Positions 9,571 to 18,200 of a stretch of DNA of 26,534 nucleotides are shown in pieces (the stretch's first letter is position 1; each line of letters starts with the position of its first letter). Both the position numbers and the translations under genes were made by a program. The notes under the pieces were generated by a model, which was not told the DNA's origin, ran no database searches, and saw only the letters and a program-made list of their open reading frames with translations. Location: positions 1,787,689 through 1,814,222 of the forward strand of contig BJOX01000010.1 of assembly GCA_009731375.1 (NCBI GenBank), read 5' to 3'. The DNA is from Paulinella micropora. Taxonomy: Eukaryota > Cercozoa > Imbricatea > Euglyphida.

Positions 9571-10075
9571 TGGTGTAACATAACATAACAAAACATAACA
9601 TAACATAACATAACATAACATAACATGACATAACATAACATCACATAACATAACATAACATAACATATGTGTACACATAACGTAACATAACATAACATAA
9701 CATAACATAGCATACATAAACAACAGAACACAACACAACATAACATATAACTCAAAAAACATAACATGACATTAACAAAGCATAACATAAAATAACATAA
9801 CATAACATAACAACATAACATAAAATAACATAACATAACATAACATATAACATAACATAACATAACGTAACATAACACAACATAACATCACATAAAATAG
9901 CATAACACAACATACAACTCATAACATAACATAAAATAACATAACATAACATAACATAACACAACATACAACTCATAACATAACAAACATGTCATGTTAT
10001 GTCATGTTATGTCATGTTATGTCATGTTACGTCATATGTCATGTTATGTTATGTTATTTTATGTTATGTTTATTT
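9571..10075. repeat. (ATAAC)n pentanucleotide array that switches to (GTTAT)n
   Basis: From about 9571 to 9988 the plus strand carries imperfect CATAA/TAACA repeats. At about 9989 the array flips to GTCATGTTAT/GTTAT units until about 10075. The two halves are reverse complements and can fold together. Cys/Leu/Met/Tyr-rich frames across it are artefacts of the repeat. Confidence 0.9.
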
Positions 10076-10079
10076 GTAT

Positions 10080-10215
10080 AAGCATACATACATACATACA
10101 TACATACATGCATACATGCATACATTATGAATACATGTGAATGTGTATAATATTAGTCAGAGAGAGAGAGAGAGAAGAGATCGAGAGAGAGAGAGAGTAG
10201 CGAGGGGGGGGGGGG
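10080..10215. repeat. (CATA)n, (GA)n and poly-G just upstream of the membrane-protein gene
   Basis: CATA units at about 10080-10125, GA dinucleotides at about 10158-10198 and 12 G at 10204-10215 lie in order directly before the ATG at 10220. If transcription starts upstream of them they would sit in the 5' UTR. Otherwise they occupy the core promoter. Confidence 0.8.
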
Positions 10216-10219
10216 CATA

Positions 10220-10822
10220 ATGGCACGCGTCATACCGCGAACGCCTCGAGTATGTCTTGCTTTGCTGTGTTGCTTGTCATCTGGCGCAGGGATTCTCCTG
10301 TGGCGTGTGCGTTCTGGCGATCACCCTCGCCCCGTCTTGCTCACCATTTTCTCGCTCATGGTCGGTTTGTCTGGTGTGCTGTGTTTCTTTCTGGAGAAGC
10401 TGTGGTTCATCAACATGTCACCCTTTGTCAAAGTCCCCCTGTATTCCTTGCTGGGTATCTCGGTGTGTTTCGCTCTGCTGTTTTCTGTCATTGACCTGAT
10501 CAATTACTGCACTGGACTCTTTTGCCAGTCTCCCAACGCTAAGGCCCTAGTGGAGACCGAGAAGCAGGTGTATTTGGTTGTCATCTCGGCCGTGGTGATG
10601 GGATTTCTGTTCGGTTTTCTGTTCGGGATCATGGACGTGGAGGACCAAGACTATGAGCACCTGCGCTCCGCTCTCATGGTGGAGGAGCGCTTCTGCTACC
10701 CCATCGGCGCACTCATCGGCGGCACAGCTAGTGCTTACAATCAGAAACTGCGAGAAGAAACTCGCGGCTATCAGTTTGATCCAATTGCGGCTGACGATGA
10801 CCTGGATGCAGATTTCATGTAA
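10220..10822 (+). CDS. Small multi-pass membrane protein, single exon
   Basis: An intact 200-codon frame from ATG to TAA with no intron. Hydrophobic segments lie at about residues 10-30, 39-58, 72-94 and 117-138; a weaker fifth (YPIGALIGGTASA) lies at about 160-172. Short polar loops separate them and the tail is acidic (ADDDLDAD). The stretch FGIMDVEDQDYEHLRSALMV and the following EERFCYPIGALIGG look like a conserved family signature: acidic loop, then Glu-Glu, Cys and a Gly-rich helix. I cannot name the family with confidence. An INSIG-like or other ER membrane protein was considered but key INSIG motifs are not visible. Steady codon use and a following AAATAAA (about 10877) suggest an expressed host gene. 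Confidence 0.75.
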   Translation: MARVIPRTPRVCLALLCCLSSGAGILLWRVRSGDHPRPVLLTIFSLMVGLSGVLCFFLEKLWFINMSPFVKVPLYSLLGISVCFALLFSVIDLINYCTGLFCQSPNAKALVETEKQVYLVVISAVVMGFLFGFLFGIMDVEDQDYEHLRSALMVEERFCYPIGALIGGTASAYNQKLREETRGYQFDPIAADDDLDADFM

Positions 10823-10873
10823 CCTGCGACGCTTTTTTTTACGCTTTGTGGCAGGATCCGTTTTGGGCCATGC

Positions 10874-10882
10874 AATGAAATA
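10874..10882 (+). terminator. Possible polyadenylation signal (AAATAAA)
   Basis: AATGAAATAAAC occurs about 55 bases after the stop of the membrane-protein gene. This matches the AATAAA hexamer at a plausible distance. Whether this organism uses AATAAA is unknown. Confidence 0.35.
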
Positions 10883-10982
10883 AACCTACTTGAATGAAGA
10901 TTTCGGGTCCGGCAGAGCCGACGTGTGATAGATTTAGATAGAGAGGTGTTTTGGCACGCAGGGCATGTGTACCTGAAGCAGT

Positions 10983-11089
10983 AGGAGGGGGCGCCTACGC
11001 CAACCACCGCGCTGCCGACCCCTCCCTCGCCGCGCTGTCGCGCTGCGAGGCGGGGTCGGCAGCGCGGGGTTTGCGTAGGGCGCCCCTTT
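10983..11089. mobile_element. GC-rich fold-back element, possible 5-bp TSD GCAGT
   Basis: The outer arms GGGGCGCCTACGC and GCGTAGGGCGCCCC, and the inner arms CGCGCTGCCGACCCC and GGGGTCGGCAGCGCG, are near-perfect inverted pairs around a short centre near 11038. GCAGT occurs on both sides (10978-10982 and 11090-11094). The GC content contrasts sharply with the AT-rich flanks. It looks like a tiny non-autonomous transposon. A strong RNA hairpin or terminator is the alternative. Confidence 0.55.
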
Positions 11090-11190
11090 GCAGTTTACAT
11101 CACTTATTTTTAAATCAACACTATAGTTTTTAATAATAATCACTTTCACTAGTACCGTAAATAAACAGAAAGTATGTATGATGTATTTCA

Positions 11191-11346
11191 TTATTTCTTC
11201 GCAGCCTTTGCAGAACGACCTACTAACTCTTTCTCAAATGCACCGCGAGCCCTTTTCTCTTTCGAATGCTGCTTGTCTTCTGGTGCGAGATAAAACGCAA
11301 AATGTGTGATGTCCTTCACACCGTAAGCACTTTGATTGCATAAGCG
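11191..11346 (-). CDS. Possible 3'-terminal exon of an unidentified protein
   Basis: On the minus strand, an acceptor-like CAG at 11347-11349 is followed by 51 sense codons and TAA. The peptide is compositionally protein-like: aromatic YGVKDITHFAFYLAPEDKQ, then a Lys/Arg/Ala-rich charged end, VGRSAKAAKK. Upstream on that strand lies a GATA microsatellite, which would be intronic. I could not find a convincing preceding exon within the 11.5-12.8 kb region, and I do not recognise the protein. It may equally be a remnant. Confidence 0.35.
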   Translation of the reverse strand, partial: RLCNQSAYGVKDITHFAFYLAPEDKQHSKEKRARGAFEKELVGRSAKAAKK

Positions 11347-11354
11347 CTGATCTG

Positions 11355-11463
11355 TATCTATCTATCTATCTATCTATCTATCTACCTACCTACCTACCTA
11401 CCTGCCTGCCTGCCTGCCTACCTACCTACCTACCTCTCTCTCTCTCTATCTATATATCTATCA

Positions 11464-11522
<59 letters not shown>
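11355..11522. repeat. Compound tetranucleotide microsatellite (TCTA/CCTA/CCTG)
   Basis: The array runs TCTA, then CCTA, then CCTG, then CCTA again, then CT, then back to TCTA. The variant units are nested almost symmetrically. Confidence 0.9.
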
Positions 11523-11973
11523 CCTGGAGACGGTCTCTGCCACTGGCAACTCAGCCTAGGGTTCAGATCTAAGTATCTCCTACAATGACGATTTTGTTAA
11601 TCGCGCGCAGCGCAAGGGCTAAACAGGCAACCAACTCCTGACCATGGCTGATGAAGTCGGGGCGTGATGCAAAGGGTTGATGAAGTCGGGGTTGTAGAAA
11701 GGTAACTCACAACGAGCGTGAACTCCTGAAACCTCGACTTGCTCATGGCATCATCTCCTTATGGCACGCGCTCCTGGGGAGTGTTCTAGTGTTGTCCCGT
11801 ATAGTTCAAAAGGGCTCGGCTACCTTTCGGCTTGAACTGGGCACAGACACCAACCACAGCGAGACAGTGGTTGGTGTGCAGCTTGGCCGGTGCTGAAAGT
11901 TCTTGTCCGGGGGTAGTATACGAGGCAATGGCTTTTCAAGCTAAGCCACGCCCATAGATTAAACGTTAAACAT
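11523..11973. other. Structured unique island between two TCTA arrays
   Basis: About 450 bases without a good ORF. It contains a perfect 11-bp stem (11847-11857 with 11867-11877, 9-base loop). It also has a 7-bp inverted pair AGTTCAA/TTGAACT (11803-11809, 11832-11838) and a direct repeat TGATGAAGTCGGGG at 11649 and 11678. It could be a retroposed RNA or SINE-like copy with a microsatellite tail. No convincing pol III A/B boxes were found. Confidence 0.4.
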
Positions 11974-12023
11974 ATCTATCTATCTATCTATCTATCTTTC
12001 AATCTATCTATCTATCTATCTAC

Positions 12024-12098
<75 letters not shown>
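11974..12098. repeat. (TCTA)n tetranucleotide microsatellite
   Basis: About 125 bases of nearly pure TCTA units with two interruptions near 12000 and 12021. Confidence 0.92.
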
Positions 12099-12806
12099 CA
12101 ATTGACGAAGGGCCTCCGCAATGCTTCCAGTCGTTAACCGGCAACCGGGGCGTCCCCCTCTTACCTATCGTCGACTTCCCACAACGCAGAATTTAACAAT
12201 AATGAGGACATTTCCCGTCAGTCCAAACTACCGAAGTCAGAAAAGATGTACTGCTCAAAATGTGGTGGTTTGTATTTTACCTGAATATTTTTTTAGGCTT
12301 TGTGCGTGTCATTTCACCCCCTGCAGTGAGGAAAACAGGCGGGAGAATATTTTTCTTGCCTTGTTTGCGCGTGATGGCTTCCGGAAAGGAAACCCCAGTC
12401 ACTCTCCCTGACGAAGTCACATACCTGGTGACCTCCTGTGGTATTCGACCCTCACAACGGACCAAAAAAATAAACATTCTCCTGGCTCGGTTCGTGATGG
12501 GAATTACACACTCCGACGGCAGGCTTCTAATTCACATAAATATGCTTCGTTGTCTAACACTGTCTTTCTTGCTAAATTCATCCTAGGTATTAATATTAAT
12601 ACAAAATATCAAAAAAGGATATCTCGAGCTGAGATCAAAAGCCAAACAGGTAAAATAAAGTTACAAAAACTTGTGAATAAACTTGTTTGTTCTTAGCTAT
12701 AGCTTGCTTTAATTTATTTAGAATACTTTCTTTTCTTTATGTTTCTTGTCTTTTCTCTTTTCCGAAGTTTTTTCTTTTCTTTTTTCTTTTCTTTTTTTTT
12801 TTAATT
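12099..12806. other. Unassigned region flanking the LTR element
   Basis: Several overlapping frames of 60-108 codons exist at 12121-12586 on both strands. None has a recognisable domain or a decisive start. 12728-12802 is a pyrimidine-rich TTTTC tract into which the retrotransposon inserted. Confidence 0.4.
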
Positions 12807-12810
12807 GAAG
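12807..12810. repeat. Target-site duplication GAAG (left copy)
   Basis: GAAG directly precedes the left LTR and matches GAAG at 23198-23201 just after the right LTR. A 4-bp duplication is typical for Ty3/gypsy integrases. Confidence 0.75.
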
Positions 12811-13058
12811 TGTTACAATCCCTGAAGATAGCTCGATAAAAAGTCGGTAATACAACCAGACACAAATCCCCCAAAGGAGAATGATGTCTCGTTATATTAG
12901 CTCAGTGAAGCCGAAAAAGAAAGCGGCCACAGACCACGGTTAAAATGGCATTAGGTCAAATCCGGCCAAACGATATTGAAATACTGGGAAAAAAACTAGG
13001 TGCACCTGACACCCGAAAACTGTACTTTTTACCGGCTATCCGGGGGGTGATGCCTACA
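12811..13058 (-). repeat. 3' LTR of the retrotransposon (248 bp)
   Basis: It begins TGTTACAATCC and ends GATGCCTACA, so it has TG...CA termini on either strand. It matches the other LTR throughout except for one A missing in an A-run near 13017. On the minus strand a TATA-like TAATATAA sits at about 12892-12899. Confidence 0.93.
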
Positions 13059-13061
13059 GTA

Positions 13062-13070
13062 CCCCTTCCC
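13062..13070 (-). promoter_or_regulatory. Polypurine tract (plus-strand primer)
   Basis: On the minus strand GGGAAGGGG lies three bases before the 3' LTR. This is the position and composition expected for the RNase H-resistant primer. Confidence 0.6.
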
Positions 13071-13862
13071 GTTTTTATGACTGAAATATGCAATATTTTC
13101 GTCATGTAGCTGCTGATTTCTTTTCTGCACAAATGCTACGGGGTGTTGCAACTAAGTGCATTAACCCACGGATAGACGGTGCAGTGGATAAATAAAACGC
13201 ATACACCAGACACGCGTCAACTGTAAATCTCTAGCCTCATTTTTTGTAAATAAATAAAAAACTCCTCCTTCCACACTCGTTGTCCCCCCCGTAACTTAAT
13301 CCTGAGGCAGTATGTCAAGAACAAATAGTATTACTATTAAAATAAAAGCAGCATTATAATTTTTTCTCCTTCTCTAAAAACACTTCCGATCAGTAAATAC
13401 ATTGTCTTTTAATAACATACCCTTGTTTTCAATCAGTTACCTTAATATAGTACTAGGGGGCCAGTCCTAATAACTATATCCAAAGCCGGTGTGAGTGAAC
13501 CCGACCATGCGATAAACCGACACAAGTAGAGACGGACCGTGCTGGTATGACGATATTAAGTATATCCAAAGAAAAAAATATTTAATATGTCTACTATGAG
13601 AACATTTATTGAGAACATCACCCTGGATACTTGAAGCAGGGTCGTACCAGGAACACCATCGCTAAACTCACAAGCGATCCCCTTCTACGGTGTCGTATCC
13701 ATTTGCCGATTGACCTTCGCACTCATATGTTGCGATAAAAATGCCAAGTAACAACAATGGTATAAAAATATTTTAATAAGACATGATCTGACATGGGCAC
13801 TATGAGATTAATCCACATGCAGCTTTCAATGTCCGACGCGTGATAAAAGAAAAAAATGTCAC
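13071..13862 (-). other. 3' noncoding region of the retrotransposon
   Basis: About 790 AT-rich bases between the end of the last open frame and the PPT. No ORF of note and no envelope-like remnant were seen. Confidence 0.55.
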
Positions 13863-14780
13863 TTACTGCCTTCGTCGCCTTGCGCGAACCCCTTTGCCAG
13901 GTGGCGGGCCGCCAACAAAAGTCAAGTCAAACTTTGACTCCTCAAGAATGTCCCATATTTTGTTAGGGATGGCGCCCAATGATAAGTCAAAAGGAATGTC
14001 AAGCACTCCCCTAGGCAGTGACTGAATAGTCCACGCAGTGTGGTCTTTGTCTCGAGGGGTAATAGTATCATCCCAAGTCTCGAGATCTTTCGCGTCTTTG
14101 TATACCGGTAAGTATTGTCTAGCTTTTGGATCCTCAACAGGGTCCATGCTTCTCCAGAAATGGAGTACCGGTTGTATCGTTTTTGCTGCTGAGGATCTCT
14201 TCGATGTCCGCGCTGCCCGTGTAGTCTGCGGGACCGCCACAGCTCGCATGAGATAAAGATCTGAGAGAGTGTCATCGGCAACATGAGATTCTGCCGGTCT
14301 CAACAGATAAAAAGCGTCTCGGACCCACTTGATGGTCGCAATCGCCTCGCCTTCCTTCCATCGCGCATGTCGAATGTCCACATTACCCGCGTTTGGGTTA
14401 GTGTCCTTCTCTTCTCCTCCTCCATGGACATCCGTCGCTCGCGTCGATCTCGCCACCTTCCTCGGTTGGTCGAAGATAAGGTCATTTTGCGCTCTCCTCC
14501 TCTGCGCCTCCGTGAACTTCTCCTTTGTACCGCCGCGGACTATGGGGGCCTTAGACTGAGTCCCCGCCGCGCTTTTGCGGTTTGAGTCTTCCTTGCTCTC
14601 CTTCTCGGTCTCCTCCTTCTCCGAGACAGGTGCCCGATAGGCATTCTCCTCCTCTAAGGTATCCTCCTTACTGATAGGCGGTACCTCTTTGAAATCCTCC
14701 TTCATCCGTTTCAACGCCTCCTCAACGGATTCATCCTCGAGTAAGAAGGGGTCATATTTGATCAGCCTTCGAACATTCAC
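13863..14780 (-). CDS. C-terminal tail of the retrotransposon polyprotein, displaced by one frame
   Basis: A 305-codon frame that has no ATG at its 5' end (it enters through GTG). It begins with VNVRRLIKYDPF, the kind of segment that normally follows the integrase GPY module. It therefore continues the polyprotein after a one-base frame change near 14778-14790. The first 100 residues are rich in Glu and Lys. A more ordered part follows (about 135-300), with WVRDAFYLLRPAE and VLHFWRSMDPVED. It ends in a basic run (VRARRRRQ). No chromodomain or other known module is recognisable. It could be an extra C-terminal targeting domain. Confidence 0.65.
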   Translation of the reverse strand: MNVRRLIKYDPFLLEDESVEEALKRMKEDFKEVPPISKEDTLEEENAYRAPVSEKEETEKESKEDSNRKSAAGTQSKAPIVRGGTKEKFTEAQRRRAQNDLIFDQPRKVARSTRATDVHGGGEEKDTNPNAGNVDIRHARWKEGEAIATIKWVRDAFYLLRPAESHVADDTLSDLYLMRAVAVPQTTRAARTSKRSSAAKTIQPVLHFWRSMDPVEDPKARQYLPVYKDAKDLETWDDTITPRDKDHTAWTIQSLPRGVLDIPFDLSLGAIPNKIWDILEESKFDLTFVGGPPPGKGVRARRRRQ

Positions 14781-15250
14781 AATTTCCCTCTACCCCTGAT
14801 CTTATAGTTCAGAGGTCCCATCTGCTCCATAATGTGGTATGGTCCTTTCCAGTGGGTAAACAGCTTAGAGCTAACCCCCTTGGGTACTTGAGGATGGTAC
14901 AGGAGTACAATATCCCCAACCCGGAAACGGACTTGATCTAAGTGCGCTTGTCGCACTCCTTGTGCATCAGTCTTTCTGCGCTCCGCCTCCCTATGCGCCG
15001 CAACTATTTGCTCCGCCTCCATCTTCGCTCTTAGCCTCATCCCGAACAACTCATCCTCATCTGCCCAAGTGTCCTTTGGATGCAGAAGCGAGGTTGGGAT
15101 ATTAGGCTCTCGGCCGTAAACCAATTGATATGGCGAGACTGAGCTCCTGGCTCCTCCTAATGCCGATGAGGGTAGACAGTTCATTGCAAAGGCAAATGAA
15201 GGTGCTGCCTCCACCCAGGCTCTCTGATTCTCCTTCTTCATACAGTACAT
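14777..15250 (-). CDS. Integrase C-terminal part (SH3-like, GPY motif), cut off by in-frame UAA
   Basis: In the same frame as pol but separated by one TAA at 15263-15265, with four sense codons before the first ATG at 15250. The start is helical sequence typical after the DDE core (AFAMNCLPSSA, SPYQLVYGREPNIPTSL). The C-terminal barrel follows (RFRVGDIVLLYHPQVPKG) and then the GPY-type motif WKGPYHIMEQMGP. It ends at TGA 14777-14779, where the frame shifts. It is not an independent gene. Confidence 0.8.
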   Translation of the reverse strand: MYCMKKENQRAWVEAAPSFAFAMNCLPSSALGGARSSVSPYQLVYGREPNIPTSLLHPKDTWADEDELFGMRLRAKMEAEQIVAAHREAERRKTDAQGVRQAHLDQVRFRVGDIVLLYHPQVPKGVSSKLFTHWKGPYHIMEQMGPLNYKIRGRGKL

Positions 15251-15262
15251 CTTAAGCGAGGC

Positions 15263-18200
15263 TTAGAGAGGTCTATGTACCCGCTCGATCTTGCCATTCG
15301 CTCTCGGGTTATAGGCAGTAACATATTGCCATTTCATCCCGTAGTACTTAGATAGTCTGTCGATGACTTCATTATTAAAGTCAGAACCTCGATCAGAACA
15401 TATCTTTCTAGGCACTCCGATCTGCGAGACGATCCTATCGATCAGAGCCTCCGCAGTTGTCTTGCCTGTAACGTCCTTAACAGGAACAACCCAGATATAA
15501 TTGGTGGCTCGATCTATCGCAGTAAAAAGGTATTTGTACCCTTCGGCCGATTCGGGGAAAGGTCCCACATGATCGATGTGTAAGAATTCAAACATCCCGG
15601 CGTGTAACGGGAATGTACCGATCAGGCCGAAATTCGCCTTCAACGGTGTCTTTGTGGTTTTGCATGGGATACATGCGTCTACTTCTCTGTCTATCTCCTC
15701 CTTCATTCCTTTCCACCAAAATCGCCTCGCTATGAACCAATGAGTTCTTTGTCGACCCGGATGTGCCAGTAAGGGGCAGTTATGGGCTGCAACATATATG
15801 AAGCGCCTCAACTTCTCCGGTACCCAGAGAGTCCATTTGTCAGGCTGTGATGCAAATTTGCCATGCTGGCCCTTGTACCACAATAGCCCATCTCTCCACG
15901 CCATCTCCTTCATTTGATCTTTGATCTGCGGAGTCTTTTTAAGCTCATTAGGGTTCTTGTATAACGTTATGAGCTCCTTGAACTCCGGATCCGTCGCCTG
16001 CTGCTGCCTCCATGCGGTAGGCGAGGCGATATGGATAGTACCGTCCTCCAACCTTACTCCTACCCTCTCCGGGTCTTCATCAAGCTCGCTTCGATTTTCC
16101 TGTGGAGGTTCAGTATAGACCTCAGTCGTCTCCTCCTCCTCTTTTATATTCGCCTTCGCATTCTCGTATGCCTCATAAGACCACTCAGCGTCTTCGAGAA
16201 CATGCGCCTCACAGCATATGCCATGATCCGGGCCTTGAGGACTATATCGTAGACCCGTGCGGTCATATCGAACGCCTCTTGCCATCTGCATCGCCTCTAT
16301 GTGGCTTACCTCGTACACCTTGTCCGTGGACAGATCTATCATTTCCACTGATGATACGAGAGCCGACACCTCCGACTGAAACTCTAGCCTAGAAAGGCTA
16401 TCAGCGACTACGTTTCGCTTTCCCGGTAAATAGACCATCGTGAAATTGAAACATGACAAGAAAGCTTGCCACCGCGCCAAACGGCCGGTTTGTTCATGAT
16501 TCATCAACCAAAGAAGGTTGTGATGATCGGTCCTAACCGTGAATAGAGGTCCTCCCCATAGATATTCTCTGAGCCTCTTGAGAGCCCATACTACTGCCAA
16601 CGCCTCTCTCTGTCGCGTGCAGTAATTTCGCTCCGCCGCACACAGCTTTCTACTAATAAACATGATCGGGCGCAACTTTTTCTCCTCATCTTCCTGTTGC
16701 AGCACCGCGCCAATCGCAAACTTAGATGCATCCGTGTCGACTACGAACGGCTTCGTAAAGTCGGGCATCATAAGTACTAATCCGCCGTCCTTGGGATCTT
16801 TGTAAATGAGATCTTTGAGCGTATTAAACGCCTGCAAAGCCTCCTCATCCCACTTCTCAAAGTCTCCAAAATCAATCATCTTCTCCAACTTAGCCCGAGT
16901 TGCACCCCAATCGGGTATGAACTGGCTGTAGTACTGTGCCATCGCAAGAAAAGAGTGTAACTCTGTGCGATTCTTTGGCAACTGTCTACTCATGATCTCC
17001 TCCCTCTTCTCGCGCGATATCGAGACTCTGTTATGAGAAATCTCGTAACCCAAATACGTCACACTTGTCTTTGCAAGCTGACATTTCTTTAAGTTGCATT
17101 TCAGGCCAAAAGCTCCGATGCGCCTGAAGACATCTGACAAGTGATCGATATGCTCTTCCATTGTGTTAGAGTATACGATAATGTCATCGATGTAACAAAA
17201 TGCATATTCTCCCGCCTTCTGTCCTCTCCTTCTCATAAAACCATCCTCCGACTGGTCGTCATATTGACCACTCAACATCTTCTGCATCGCCTTCTGAAAG
17301 AGCCCCGGGGCCTGTTTGAGTCCCATCGGAAGCACCTTCCACTGGTATATTTCCATACCAACCACGAATGCAGTCAGCCATCTGGATTTCTCGTCCAGTG
17401 GTATCTGCCAGAAGCCGTTCTTAAGGTCAATGACCGAATAGAATTTAGCATTCCGCAGCACTCTTCTGCCCTCTTCTAAGGTCGGCAGAGGATTTCTCTC
17501 TTCCTCTAGCACCTTATTCACACGGGCATAATTGATCGTCAAACGCCATTCTCCTCCTGGCTTGGGGACGATTTTCGGTTGAGAGACAATTGGAGATGTA
17601 GATCTCTCAATAAAGTCCTCATTGAGCAACTGTCTCACGTTCTCCTCCGCTATCTTCGCCTCATGTATGCTCAAATTTGCCCTCCGCGGTGCCGGAGATG
17701 GCTCCGCACCCGGTATCTTGTAAATGACAGCAGTGAAGTCCTCCGACTTTACACCACCTGCCCGAGGAGGGTCGAAAATTTCTCTGTACGCCTCCATCTT
17801 AGCTTTGAGAAGCTCCTTCTCTCTCTCCGTACCCACTCCTTCTTCTAAAATTTTCCGCGCCGCCGCTTGGAAATCTTCCTCCGACATCTTCTTATGTTCT
17901 TTGAGGGGCGCTAAGTCCTCCTCCAAACTCAAATCTTCCTCGGACAAATCGTCCAGTCCCGTCCGTTCATACGTGACTGTGTCCGGCTCATCATCATGAC
18001 CGAGTCCGACAAGCATATCAATAAGGTTCGCGTATTGTATCGGAGCCTTACGGGTGTAGAAACCATCAAAGCATGTGAAAGCTTGAGGTATCAATTTCAA
18101 CTTGTCCTGGGCTCTGAGCTTCCGCTTGTATGCACTGCTCTGCTCCCGAGACCCGAGTCGACAAGCCACCACTAACTGTTGCTTGCGAGAGGGAACCGGT

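Noticed and set aside
9484-9976. Cys/Met/Leu/Tyr-rich minus-strand frames
   Set aside because: Pure translation of the ATAAC pentanucleotide array.
8390-10130. CRISPR-like array
   Set aside because: The repeats are contiguous microsatellites without unique spacers, in a eukaryotic context.
11530-11580. tRNA-like or SINE pol III boxes near TGGCAACTCAGCC and GGTTCAGATCT
   Set aside because: Several key positions of the A and B boxes mismatch, and no cloverleaf can be drawn.
12121-12586. Plus-strand frames with an ATG at 12373 and a minus-strand frame with a CAG-GTATGT donor
   Set aside because: Signals on both strands conflict and no exon chain or domain could be built from either.
13863-14780. 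Separate third gene of the retrotransposon (for example envelope)
   Set aside because: It has no ATG at the start, no signal peptide or membrane segment, and its first residues directly continue the integrase C terminus.
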